Origin: JAGVPT01 sp035500675
GTDB lineage: Bacteria > Bacteroidota > Ignavibacteria > UBA10030 > UBA8401
Reading direction: 5' to 3'
NCBI GenBank assembly: GCA_035500675.1
Contig: DATJXA010000073.1
Span: 1 to 25,454 of the forward strand
Length of the DNA: 25,454 nt
Every line of letters begins with the position of its first letter. The stretch's first letter is position 1. Below the pieces are notes generated by a model that worked only from the letters and a program-made list of their open reading frames with translations, did no database searches and had not been told where the DNA came from. The translations under genes were made by a program, and so were the position numbers. Below are positions 7,277-15,821 of the stretch, piece after piece.

Positions 7277-9781
7277 ATGAAGTATCTGCGATTGGCGGTA
7301 AAATATATTTTCTTTTTCCTCGTCGTTCCGACGTTGGCGTGTGTTCATTCCGATACGGTTGCTCAAACGAACGAAGACACGCCTCTGTTGAAGATCAATG
7401 ATGAGGGCTATTACGAAACCGGCGGCCTCGACGTTATGGTCTTCGACGATTTTTATCCTGAAGGACATCAAGGAGGACTGACCATCGTTCAATGCGGCAA
7501 GAGGCTTGCGGCGAACGGAGACGTACGTCTCGAGCCGACCCCCGGACAATGGTCGCCCGTTCCCAAAGTCGGAGAACGGCACATCGACAAATTGCACAAC
7601 AGTATCAGCGTTACTCTTTGGTATCCCGATTCGAGCCAGGACAGGAAGGGGTTTAATCCGATCATTTATCCGGACCTAAGGTTTTATTATACGATCAGGA
7701 CCGAGGCGGTCGGCAACACCATAAAAGTCGACGTCGATCTCGACGCCCCACTGCCGAAGGAATGGGCGAACAGGGTGGGGTTCAACCTCGAATTTTTCCC
7801 GGGAGAATATTTCGGTGAGTACTATCTGATGGACGGGGTCTCGGGCGCTTTTCCCCGTCAGGCGGACGGGCCGATGGTCACAGACGACCGGGGAAATCTC
7901 CAGATCGCTCCAATGGCACAAGGAAAAAAGCTCATCGTCGCTCCGGACTCTCCTCAAAAGGAAATCGAAATCGTCAGCAATACAAGCCCTCTTCAATTGT
8001 ACGACGGCAGGGGACTCCATAACAACGGATGGTTCGTGCTTCGCTCGACAATTCCCGCGGGGGCGGTCAAAGGGGCCGTTGAATGGATCATTTCCCCCCG
8101 CGTGAACAGCTCATGGAAGTACAAACCGGTCGTCCAAGTCTCGCAGGTCGGGTATCATCCAAAGCAGAAAAAATTCGCAGTCATCGAGCTGGATAAACGC
8201 GATACGTCCTACGACCGAATTCAACTCGTTCGTATTGATGAGAATTCAGAAAATGTCGTCAAAGCAGATTCATCCCCTAAACTCTGGGGGCATTTCCTTC
8301 GGTATTCTTACCTCCGTTTCGATTTTTCAAACGTAACGGAAGAAGGATTGTACAAAGTACGTTACGGCTCGACCGAGTCGAACGTCTTTGAAATTAAAAA
8401 CAATGTTTTCGCAAAAAATGTGTGGCAGCCAACCCTCGATTATTTTCTTGTCGTGCAGATGTGTCACATGAGGGTGGAAGACCGTTACAGAGTGTGGCAT
8501 GGTCTCTGTCACATGGACGACGCCACGATGGCGCCGGTCAACCATAATCATTTCGACGGTTATTTCCAGCGCGGGTCCACGCTCACAAAATATAAGCCGG
8601 GAGAACATGTTCCGGGGTTGAATATCGGCGGCTGGCACGACGCGGGGGATTACGATCTGCGCGTTGAATCACAGGCAGAAACGGTCTACAAGCTTGTGCT
8701 GGCCTACGAATTCTTTGTCAAAGATTACGATCAAACATCGATCGATGAAGAAACGCGCGTTGCCCGGATTCACGTTCCCGATGGCAAGCCGGACATCCTC
8801 CAGCAGGTTGAGCACGGTGTGTTGTCCATTATCGGCGGTTATGAATCGATGGGAAGATTATACCGCGGAATCATTTGTCCGACCCTCAAGCAATACGTCC
8901 ATCTTGGAGATGCGTCGACGATCTCCGACAACCTTATTTATAAAGAGGGAGCGATCGATCCAATTCTCCATCGTCCCCTTCCGCAGGACGATGGGATGGT
9001 GTTCACTGAGGAGAACCCACCGAGAGAGCTATACGTTGCGCAGACACTTGCGGCGGCAAGCAGAGTGTTGAAGGGATTTGACAACGATCTCGCAACGAAG
9101 TGTCTTTCCGTATCCGAGGCGCTCTATGCAAAGGATATCTCGGCGTCTGCGAAAGACAAAATAAATACGGCGGCCGAGCTCTATCTCACTACCTCCGACG
9201 AGATCTACAAAAAAGTTCTCCTTGAGAATGAAAACCTTATCAGTTCAGACGTAGAGTTCAGCGCTGAAGTTCTCGGAAGGGTCGTCAAGAAAATCGGCGA
9301 CCCAGGGTTTACGGCAAAAATCGAGGAGGGAGTGAAGGCCGCTGCAAAACGGATCGTCGAGCAGCAAAAAGAAAACCCGTACGGCGTCCCGTATAAGCCG
9401 TACATCTGGGGAGCGGGCTGGGGAATTCAATCGTTCGGCGTCAAACAGCTTTTTCTGCATTTGGGGTTCCCGAACATTGTGTCATCGGAGTATGCGTTCA
9501 ATGCGATGAATTTTGTCCTCGGCTGTCATCCCGGCGAAAATACAGCATCGTTCGCGTCGGGAGTCGGCGTAAGATCTTTGACGGTAGCGTATGGAGCAAA
9601 CCGTGCCGACTGGACGTATATCCCCGGCGGCGTAGGGAGCGGGACTGCGCTCATCCGTCCCGATCTTCCAGAATTAAAAACCTGGCCGTATTTTTGGCAA
9701 CAGACGGAATATGTGATGGGCGGAGGAGCCACGGATTTTATGCTCTTGGCGATGGCCGCTGATCATCTCTTCAATGAATAG
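7277..9781 (+). CDS. GH9 family glycoside hydrolase with large N-terminal beta-sandwich region
   Basis: 834 aa. GH9 enzymes act on beta-1,4-glucans and oligomers; here glucomannan-derived substrates are likely by context. The signal peptide MKYLRLAVKYIFFFLVVPTL is followed by AC, so lipoprotein processing is possible. Residues about 30-285 form a beta-rich region I do not recognise. Residues about 290-380 (VVQVSQVGYHPKQKKFAVIE onward) are the CelD-type Ig-like domain that precedes GH9 barrels. The catalytic part has GGWHDAGDYDLRV (Asp455, Asp458), VLGCHPGENTASF and, near the C-terminus, TEYVMGGGATDFML (Glu811), where most GH9 enzymes have NE-x-x-x-x-x-NA. The start at ATG 7277 matches the signal peptide better than TTG 7265. 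It lies 31 bp after the epimerase-GH26 gene, so they are probably one operon. GH9 family is confident, endo- versus exo-action is not. Confidence 0.84.
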   Translation: MKYLRLAVKYIFFFLVVPTLACVHSDTVAQTNEDTPLLKINDEGYYETGGLDVMVFDDFYPEGHQGGLTIVQCGKRLAANGDVRLEPTPGQWSPVPKVGERHIDKLHNSISVTLWYPDSSQDRKGFNPIIYPDLRFYYTIRTEAVGNTIKVDVDLDAPLPKEWANRVGFNLEFFPGEYFGEYYLMDGVSGAFPRQADGPMVTDDRGNLQIAPMAQGKKLIVAPDSPQKEIEIVSNTSPLQLYDGRGLHNNGWFVLRSTIPAGAVKGAVEWIISPRVNSSWKYKPVVQVSQVGYHPKQKKFAVIELDKRDTSYDRIQLVRIDENSENVVKADSSPKLWGHFLRYSYLRFDFSNVTEEGLYKVRYGSTESNVFEIKNNVFAKNVWQPTLDYFLVVQMCHMRVEDRYRVWHGLCHMDDATMAPVNHNHFDGYFQRGSTLTKYKPGEHVPGLNIGGWHDAGDYDLRVESQAETVYKLVLAYEFFVKDYDQTSIDEETRVARIHVPDGKPDILQQVEHGVLSIIGGYESMGRLYRGIICPTLKQYVHLGDASTISDNLIYKEGAIDPILHRPLPQDDGMVFTEENPPRELYVAQTLAAASRVLKGFDNDLATKCLSVSEALYAKDISASAKDKINTAAELYLTTSDEIYKKVLLENENLISSDVEFSAEVLGRVVKKIGDPGFTAKIEEGVKAAAKRIVEQQKENPYGVPYKPYIWGAGWGIQSFGVKQLFLHLGFPNIVSSEYAFNAMNFVLGCHPGENTASFASGVGVRSLTVAYGANRADWTYIPGGVGSGTALIRPDLPELKTWPYFWQQTEYVMGGGATDFMLLAMAADHLFNE

Positions 9782-9853
9782 CGTAAAAAAAGATTGCACC
9801 TGACCGACGATCTCAGTATGGTAATAGTATCGTCATTTAATAACTATGCTTGC

Positions 9854-9863
9854 GTATCGATAC
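9854..9863. promoter_or_regulatory. 10-bp perfect palindrome in the leader of the dehydrogenase-like gene
   Basis: GTATCGATAC is a perfect palindrome about 110 bp upstream of the ATG at 9972, in the 190-bp gap after the GH9 gene. ATCGAT-centred palindromes occur in operators of several sugar-responsive repressors, but a single 10-mer is weak evidence. Confidence 0.22.
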
Positions 9864-9971
9864 CTTTGACGAGGATCAGTTACGATCGCCTCGATTGGAA
9901 GTCGTTGAAAGAGGATGGATGGCTTGCGTGAAGGAGAAGGTACGTTTCACCAAACATAAGGAGAAGACGCC

Positions 9972-11651
9972 ATGTTTTTCCCCGCTCAAAAAGGAAGACG
10001 ATATGCCATGCTTCTCGTCGCCGCTCTCGCAGCGCCTCATCTGAACGCGCAGCCCAAGTCGCGCCGATCCGACATCACTGTCAAACAATTGGCCGTCGTC
10101 GGCTCCAACACCGTCAGAATTAAACGCGACCCTGCCTCCGGTAAACTGTACATCGTGCAGAACAACGGGATCATTCAACGGGTCAATTTCGGGATTGGAG
10201 GTACGGCGTCTCTCACGACCGTTTATACGACCGCCAATCACGGACTCAACGCGCCGTTGGGAATCACGTTTGGCCCTGACGGAACGATGTATCTTGCCGG
10301 GAACGATTCAACTGGAGTGATCGGAACTGCCACTGTCGTTAAAGGCGTCCCCGTGTCCCCCGGCAGCGAAAATCGGACATGGAGCGTCATCGCTCAAACA
10401 GTGGGATACCGCTATGGCAACATCTATAATCATAGGGTGAATGCCATTATTCTCAACCCTACAGGTGATTCTCTCTATGTCAACAGCGGCGCCTCGACCG
10501 ACCATGGCGAAGCGCATGGAGGTTACCGTGAAGCCGGTCTCACCTCGTGCATTTGGAAACTTCCAATTGACGGAGACAGCATCATTTTGCATGACGACAG
10601 AGAGTGGCTGCGCTCAAACGGCTATCTCTTTTCGGAAGGGACGCGGAACACTTTCGATTTTGCCTATGCCGGAAACGGAGACCTTTTCGGTCCCGAAAAC
10701 TCGGACGACCGCGACGACCCCGAAGAGCTCAACTGGCTTCAAGAGGGGCACCATTATGGATTCCCGTGGCGCATCGGCGGAGACAATACTCCGCAGCAAT
10801 ACACACCGTACGACCCGCACACGGACCCGCTTCTCAGCCCGAACGCATGGGGAGGCGGAAACGGAATGCTTTACACGACGTACAGCAACGACCCGACGTA
10901 TCCCCCGCGACCGGATAGCGTGACCTTCACCGAGCCGATTCCGAATTTCGGGCCAGATGCAGATAAATTCCGAGACACGACGACAGGCGTTGTCAGGGAT
11001 GCCAGCGTCCTCGATTCAAGCCTCACAACCTTTACGCCTCATCTCTCGATCGATGGCATTGTGTTCGACAGGGACTCTCTCTTGAAGGGAGATTTAAAAG
11101 GTAACGCCTTCGTTATCAGTTTTTCGAACAGCTCGCTTATCACAGCGATGGGGGACACGAGTCAGAACCTCATGTCCATCGCACTGACAAAGACGGACGG
11201 CAAATATATTGCTCATGTGACAAAACTGGTCACTGGGTTCAATTCGCCGCTGGGGCTTGAGATGGTGGGAGATACGTTGTACATCGTCGAGACGGGACTT
11301 CAGTATAGCAACAATTCGCCGAAGTTGTGGCAGGTTGTGCTGCCGGCCGAGCCGATCACCGGAGTGCAGAAAAGTACGCCGGTAGCAGGATCGTATGCCC
11401 TCGACCAGAATTTTCCGAACCCGTTCAACCCGGCGACGGTGATCAGTTATCAGGTAGCAGTGAAGAGTATGGTGCGGCTCGCAATCTACGACGAGCTCGG
11501 AAGAGAGGTCGCAGAACTGGTCCGTGAGGTGCAAACCGCCGGCAGCCATTCGGTGACGTTCAACGCGCAAAATCTTCCGAGCGGAGTCTATTTCTATCGC
11601 CTTCAAGCCGGGACATTTTCGGCGACAAAGAAGCTTGTCCTGTTGAAATAG
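9972..11651 (+). CDS. T9SS-exported glucose/sorbosone-dehydrogenase-like beta-propeller (putative PQQ-dependent sugar dehydrogenase)
   Basis: 559 aa. A signal peptide (MFFPAQKGRRYAMLLVAALA...NAQ) is followed by a six-bladed propeller at about residues 35-465. Typical GSDH-family segments are seen: LNAPLGITFGPDGTMYLAG, HRVNAIILNPTGDSLYVNSG and EGTRNTFDFAY with PENSDDRDDPEELNWLQEG and HHYGFPW. Family members oxidise aldoses to lactones with PQQ, although many propeller relatives lack proven activity. Residues about 470-559 are a T9SS type A sorting domain (LDQNFPNPFNPATVISYQV, YDELGREVAELV, SGVYFYRLQAG, final KLVLLK), so the protein should be displayed on or released from the cell surface. AAGGAG 10 nt before the ATG supports the start; ATG 10008 is an alternative. 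A strong terminator follows. It is 190 bp after the GH9 gene and may have its own promoter. Confidence 0.8.
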   Translation: MFFPAQKGRRYAMLLVAALAAPHLNAQPKSRRSDITVKQLAVVGSNTVRIKRDPASGKLYIVQNNGIIQRVNFGIGGTASLTTVYTTANHGLNAPLGITFGPDGTMYLAGNDSTGVIGTATVVKGVPVSPGSENRTWSVIAQTVGYRYGNIYNHRVNAIILNPTGDSLYVNSGASTDHGEAHGGYREAGLTSCIWKLPIDGDSIILHDDREWLRSNGYLFSEGTRNTFDFAYAGNGDLFGPENSDDRDDPEELNWLQEGHHYGFPWRIGGDNTPQQYTPYDPHTDPLLSPNAWGGGNGMLYTTYSNDPTYPPRPDSVTFTEPIPNFGPDADKFRDTTTGVVRDASVLDSSLTTFTPHLSIDGIVFDRDSLLKGDLKGNAFVISFSNSSLITAMGDTSQNLMSIALTKTDGKYIAHVTKLVTGFNSPLGLEMVGDTLYIVETGLQYSNNSPKLWQVVLPAEPITGVQKSTPVAGSYALDQNFPNPFNPATVISYQVAVKSMVRLAIYDELGREVAELVREVQTAGSHSVTFNAQNLPSGVYFYRLQAGTFSATKKLVLLK

Positions 11652-11676
11652 CTGGCTGCCTGTCATAATTCGTACG

Positions 11677-11715
11677 ACAACAAAGCCCGACAGATCTGCC
11701 GGGCTTTGTTGTTTC
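11677..11715. terminator. Strong hairpin terminator between convergent genes
   Basis: ACAACAAAGCCCG (11677-11689) pairs perfectly with CGGGCTTTGTTGT (11700-11712): a 13-bp stem with a 10-nt loop, followed by TTT on the plus strand. It lies 25 bp after the dehydrogenase-like stop and about 30 bp beyond the end of the convergent Kelch/GLUG gene, so it can serve both strands. Confidence 0.88.
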
Positions 11716-11744
11716 TTGCAAGGAGTCCGCCCCAGCGTTTGCCG

Positions 11745-14700
11745 TTATTTTACCAGCATCATTTTTTTCAGCAGCACACTGTTGCCGCTCTGAAGCCGGG
11801 CAACATACATTCCGCTTGCCAGATGTGAACCGTCGAACACCGCCTTATGCTCTTCGCCGGCTTTCAATTCTTCGTTGACGAGCACTGCCACCTCTTGCCC
11901 GATGACGTTGTAAATTTTCAACGTCGTCATTCCGTCGTTCGCGAGCGTGAACTGGATCGTCGTCGAGGGGTTGAAAGGATTCGGATAATTTTGTTCGAGG
12001 AGGAATACGGTCGGCGCCGCGGCGACATCCGCCTCAATCGACCCCGAATATTTGAACTTGCCGTTCTGGTCGACTTCTTTGATACGGTATAAATATTTTC
12101 CCGCTGCGAGGCCTTGGTCGGTAAACGAATATTCTTTCGGTGAATTCGACGTACCGGCCCCCTTGATAAAGCTTGCCTGCGTCCATGACCTCCCGGATTG
12201 CTGCGCTGTCGCATTTTCTTGAGAACGTTCAATGTCAAAGCCGTAATTATCCAGCTCTGTCACTGTCTTCCACCTCAACTCGACTCCTCGTCCCGTGACG
12301 TTTGCGCTGAACGCGGCGAGCTCGAGAGGAAGAGGGTTGAGATTGTCGACATCGCTTCCGAAGATATATTCGCCGAATGCGGACACCGTTGCAGCGACAG
12401 AATCGGTTCCGCTTGTGGACGTGATGAGCGAAAAATTTCCCGTGCCGACTGTACTGCGGTAGTATACTTTAATTGCCGACGGGTCGGGTTCTCCCGGAAG
12501 AGATTCGATATTTGTGAAGACGAGAGAAGCGTTCGTGAATCCTGCGCCGGTGTTTGCGAGAATCCATCGATAGCCGCTGTAATAGGTTGGGGGAGTGCCG
12601 TCAAACCCAATGTTCGATGCGGCGGTGGAATCGAATCGAACATACATCAGCAGTGTTGAATCCGTTCCAATCCCGTTAAACGAAAGAAGAATGTTCGTGC
12701 CCGCGAAATCATACACCGAATCGTTCTTTGTAACACCCGAAGCGATGCCCGTTGTTGCAGGAGGAGGCGTCTGAAGACGATTCCGGAGCGCCGGGAACGT
12801 CAACCCTTCCCAGAGCACCCAGGTCGAATCGAAATCGAACCCCGTAAATGTCGCCTGCTGTTCCATTTGCAGTGTAGTTTCGCCCGTGCCCGCTGCCGAT
12901 GTCGATAGCCCGCTTGATTCGGTGTTCCAGTAGCCGTGCGTCACAGCCCCGGTGTTCGTTCCGATAAGCCCGCCCGTCGTTCCATTTCCTTCGACCTCTC
13001 CTGTCGAATAGCTCAGGTTGATTGTGCCGTCATTGTTCCCGGCCAGGCCTCCCACGCGTTCATCTCCCCACACCGATCCGGTTGCATAGCAATTTGCGAC
13101 CAGACTTCCGGATGAGACTGATCCCACAAGCCCTCCCGCTCCGTTGCCTGTAACAAAACCTCCGACAACAACGACTGAGGCAAAACTCCCTTCAAGCGCT
13201 CCGGAATAGAGATCGCCCGCCATTCCCCCGACAGCATTCCCGCTGCCGGTCACCGCTCCGTTGACGGAGCAATTCTCCACAAGTCCAACATCGCGCCCGG
13301 TCAGTCCGCCGACATAACTTGCGCCCTGGATATTGACGCTGTCAAGGACGACATTCGTCACCGAGCCGCTGACGCTTCCAAAGAGTCCGACAGCGCTCGT
13401 AGAGCCGCGGTTAATGTAGAGGTGAGAGATTGTATGTCCGTTCCCGTCGAACGTTCCTTTGAAAGGATGTCTGTATGTGCCAATAGGAAGGAATCCTTTG
13501 TACACAGCGTTAGAATCATTCCATGTCGATGTGGGCGATGCGTCGATGTCGGCGGTGAGGAGAAAATGCTGGTCGAGATAGTCGCCCACCGATTGCAGCT
13601 GAGTCAGGGATGAAATGAGATACGGATTTCCTTGGGTTCCATTGCCTCCTGCAAAAACTCCGACGGCAGGTATGCTGTAGGAAAAGAGGTCGTTGCGGTA
13701 TCCCGAGTTTCCCGCCGTTGAGTACGCAATTCCGCCGAACAGCCAAACTTTACCTTTCGCGTCGACGGTAACGGCTGCGCCGTCTCGTGAGCCGGGATAG
13801 ATGGAGTCGGAGGCGGCACCTTCAACGCCGAATACCGGCTCTTGCGACGCGTTCGTCGGGAGTGTCGAACTTCCGGCGGCCCATGTCATTGTTCCGACCG
13901 CGGGATCATAGACGAAGAGGTCGTTCAATTGCGTCGGGCCGGCGGATTGCGTGTACCCGGACCCGCCGTAGATTGCCAGTTTTCCGTCCTGAGTGATCCA
14001 TGTTGCGGAGTTTTGCCGTGATCCCGGCGTATTCCCCGCAGGGTAGGTGGGCACCGCACCTGGGATAACATACGGAACTCCCAATGTGCCGTAGTATCCA
14101 AAATAATTATCCTGGTCGGCCCCGGCTACGAAGGCCCATTTCTCGTTTGATGGATTCCAGGACCACAAATCTGTCAAATATTCACCAGCACCATTAACGC
14201 CGCCAAAAAAATAAAATTTTCCATTCGATGTCTTCCACAGGGAATGGTGACTCCGCGCAGGAGGACTTGCGTCTCCGGAGTTGTATTCAACATTGAATAA
14301 AGGGGGATACTGGCCGCCGTCGTCCGGGTTCGAAGTGCCGGCGACGAAATATGAAACGTGATTGAATGGGTCAAGTTCCCATACATCAGCCATCGTTCCG
14401 GGCGAGCCGAGTTCAAATCCTTCGCCCATGAACAGCCATGCTTTAGAGCTATCCTGGTCGTAGTATATTTGTGCATAATCCCGGCTGCCGGGGAAACCGA
14501 CTCCGCCCAACGCCGGGAAGTTCGCGTCTCGGTTTAGGACGGAACCGTCCTCGTACTCGCCCGATGAAACACTGTACCAAATCCACCGGTCGAGCGCGAA
14601 ATCGTACTTCCACATGTCGGAATAAATGTCTGCGTTCTGGTTCATGCCTCCGAATATCCAAAGATCCCCCGTCGAAGTCGCGGACCAAGCAAAGCCGGTT

Positions 14701-15074
14701 CGCGCGCCGGGGTCGTTTGTTTCGGATGGATAACCCATCGTCCCCAACACTCGCGACGCGTTGGGAGTATTTGAGCCTCGCTTCCACATCCATTCGTCGA
14801 GGCCGGGGTCGTAGACCCAAATCGTATTGTAGTAGTGTGAGGAGCCGTTGTCTCCGCCGAAAAGATAAATCCGTCCGTCGGGCCCCGTCCACATCGCAGC
14901 ATTTTTCAATCCGGGCGGTTGGTTTGAGGGCGAGAATTGTCCGCGAGTACCGAAGTCAGGAACTAGGGTATCGGACTTTGATCCCGATACCCATGTCCAT
15001 GTCTGAGATTCCGTCGGAGCCGCGTATCCCATCGCAAGGAATAGGATTGCCGCAACGATGTATCTTTTTTTCAT
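11745..15074 (-). CDS. Large surface protein: Kelch-type propeller, GLUG repeats and T9SS sorting domain
   Basis: 1109 aa, exported by MKKRYIVAAILFLAMGYAAP. Residues about 25-460 contain repeated Kelch/galactose-oxidase-like blades, each with a GGxN/FGG core and a following WxYD-type strand (IYLFGGDNG, LWIFGGMNQ, FYFFGGVNG, LAIYGGSGY, VWLFGGIAY). Residues about 480-770 carry GLUG-type repeats (GLFGSVSGSVTNVVLDSVNI, GGLAGNNDGTINLSYSTG, GGLIGTNTGAVTHGYW), as in bacterial adhesins and M26 peptidase stalks. A FN3-like module (LPLELAAFSANVTGRGVELR) precedes the type A sorting domain (EQNYPNPFNPSTTIQF ... MMLVK). No catalytic residues are recognised, so adhesion or glycan binding is the best guess. 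AAGGAGGT sits 3 nt before the ATG, the strongest ribosome-binding site in the window, suggesting high expression. Whether it belongs functionally to the mannan locus is unknown. Confidence 0.82.
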   Translation of the reverse strand: MKKRYIVAAILFLAMGYAAPTESQTWTWVSGSKSDTLVPDFGTRGQFSPSNQPPGLKNAAMWTGPDGRIYLFGGDNGSSHYYNTIWVYDPGLDEWMWKRGSNTPNASRVLGTMGYPSETNDPGARTGFAWSATSTGDLWIFGGMNQNADIYSDMWKYDFALDRWIWYSVSSGEYEDGSVLNRDANFPALGGVGFPGSRDYAQIYYDQDSSKAWLFMGEGFELGSPGTMADVWELDPFNHVSYFVAGTSNPDDGGQYPPLFNVEYNSGDASPPARSHHSLWKTSNGKFYFFGGVNGAGEYLTDLWSWNPSNEKWAFVAGADQDNYFGYYGTLGVPYVIPGAVPTYPAGNTPGSRQNSATWITQDGKLAIYGGSGYTQSAGPTQLNDLFVYDPAVGTMTWAAGSSTLPTNASQEPVFGVEGAASDSIYPGSRDGAAVTVDAKGKVWLFGGIAYSTAGNSGYRNDLFSYSIPAVGVFAGGNGTQGNPYLISSLTQLQSVGDYLDQHFLLTADIDASPTSTWNDSNAVYKGFLPIGTYRHPFKGTFDGNGHTISHLYINRGSTSAVGLFGSVSGSVTNVVLDSVNIQGASYVGGLTGRDVGLVENCSVNGAVTGSGNAVGGMAGDLYSGALEGSFASVVVVGGFVTGNGAGGLVGSVSSGSLVANCYATGSVWGDERVGGLAGNNDGTINLSYSTGEVEGNGTTGGLIGTNTGAVTHGYWNTESSGLSTSAAGTGETTLQMEQQATFTGFDFDSTWVLWEGLTFPALRNRLQTPPPATTGIASGVTKNDSVYDFAGTNILLSFNGIGTDSTLLMYVRFDSTAASNIGFDGTPPTYYSGYRWILANTGAGFTNASLVFTNIESLPGEPDPSAIKVYYRSTVGTGNFSLITSTSGTDSVAATVSAFGEYIFGSDVDNLNPLPLELAAFSANVTGRGVELRWKTVTELDNYGFDIERSQENATAQQSGRSWTQASFIKGAGTSNSPKEYSFTDQGLAAGKYLYRIKEVDQNGKFKYSGSIEADVAAAPTVFLLEQNYPNPFNPSTTIQFTLANDGMTTLKIYNVIGQEVAVLVNEELKAGEEHKAVFDGSHLASGMYVARLQSGNSVLLKKMMLVK

Positions 15075-15400
15075 GATACCTCCTTGAATAGTTATTGAAC
15101 ATGAAGTAGGGTCAAATGCGAATGGAAAAAGCGAGCGGCGGGAAGGCAGATTTTTGTACCCTTTCCCTCTTCATCAATCCCTCGTTTGGTTACAAACCTG
15201 CGCTTGGAAGATGGCAACAATACTAAAGCTAAATCACACGCCGATAATTGTCAAGCACATCGGCGGCGTTTTAATGTGAATGTCGCTTATGACAAGGACA
15301 CAAAATTTTGCATCAGGTCGAAAGGGAGCGGGTACCGGACATCTTCTGATCGGATGCAGAGAGCATCGTTGATGAAGTATGGGAGAGAATTCCAAGGTTC
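15075..15400. other. Non-coding gap upstream of the Kelch/GLUG gene
   Basis: These 326 bp separate the small membrane protein gene from the Kelch/GLUG gene. I see no convincing coding frame and no clear terminator for the upstream run. They contain the promoter candidate and inverted repeat listed separately, and a leader of roughly 145 nt would follow that promoter. Confidence 0.5.
15226..15254 (-). promoter_or_regulatory. Candidate housekeeping promoter for the Kelch/GLUG gene, overlapped by an inverted repeat
   Basis: On the minus strand TTGACA (15254-15249) is followed after 17 bases by TAGCTT (15231-15226), extending to TAGCTTTAG, which also resembles the TAnnTTTG element of Bacteroidota promoters. 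A 7-bp inverted repeat, CGCCGAT (15239-15245) and ATCGGCG (15259-15265), brackets the -35 hexamer and could be an operator. The predicted start lies about 145 nt before the ATG. Confidence 0.42.
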
Positions 15401-15805
15401 TTACATCTTTACTCCGGGGCCGGAGCTGCGTTTCTTGATCTGCCAGTAGATAAATCCTCCGACCGCGCCGGCAATCGCCCCCAACGGCCCCGTAATGAAC
15501 AGTCCTAGGAGCGGTCCCTGGTTGGCGTCCGGGTCGAAGATCATCGGGCCAAAAAAACCGGCACTGAACGAGATGCCCCCGACGATAAGCGCTCCAAAAA
15601 GCGTACTCGTCAACGCTCCGGAAGAGACCGTGCCGACCCTCGTCCAAACGAACCGTGCAACAACGACCGTGCACACGAGCGCGAGGATGAATTGCGGCCA
15701 CATCTGGTCGCTGAACGGAAGGAGAGACCCCGGGACCCAAAAGACGAAAAACCAGGTTGCCGGCACCACGACGATCAGAACGAGAACCCGTACGATGTTC
15801 GACAT
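15401..15805 (-). CDS. Small four-helix membrane protein of unknown function
   Basis: 134 aa beginning MSNIVRVLVLIVVVPATWFF. Four hydrophobic segments are visible (about residues 5-28, 36-54, 65-88 and 97-121), the last Gly-rich (GLFITGPLGAIAGAVGGFIY) with a basic tail (KKRSS). The loop DPDANQGP between helices 3 and 4 is conserved-looking. I do not recognise a family. The frame stays open upstream into the preceding gene, but the ATG at 15805 is the only start preceded by GGAG (8 nt away), and it follows the gluconolactonase-like stop by 16 bp, which implies translation from the same mRNA. It is the last gene of the minus-strand run. Nothing in it points to sugar transport. Confidence 0.68.
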   Translation of the reverse strand: MSNIVRVLVLIVVVPATWFFVFWVPGSLLPFSDQMWPQFILALVCTVVVARFVWTRVGTVSSGALTSTLFGALIVGGISFSAGFFGPMIFDPDANQGPLLGLFITGPLGAIAGAVGGFIYWQIKKRSSGPGVKM

Positions 15806-15821
15806 AGCTCGCTCCGGAAAA

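Noticed and set aside
9803..9833. GACGAT...ATCGTC inverted repeat after the GH9 gene as a terminator
   Set aside because: Only 6 bp with a long AT-rich loop and no T-run; too weak to call.
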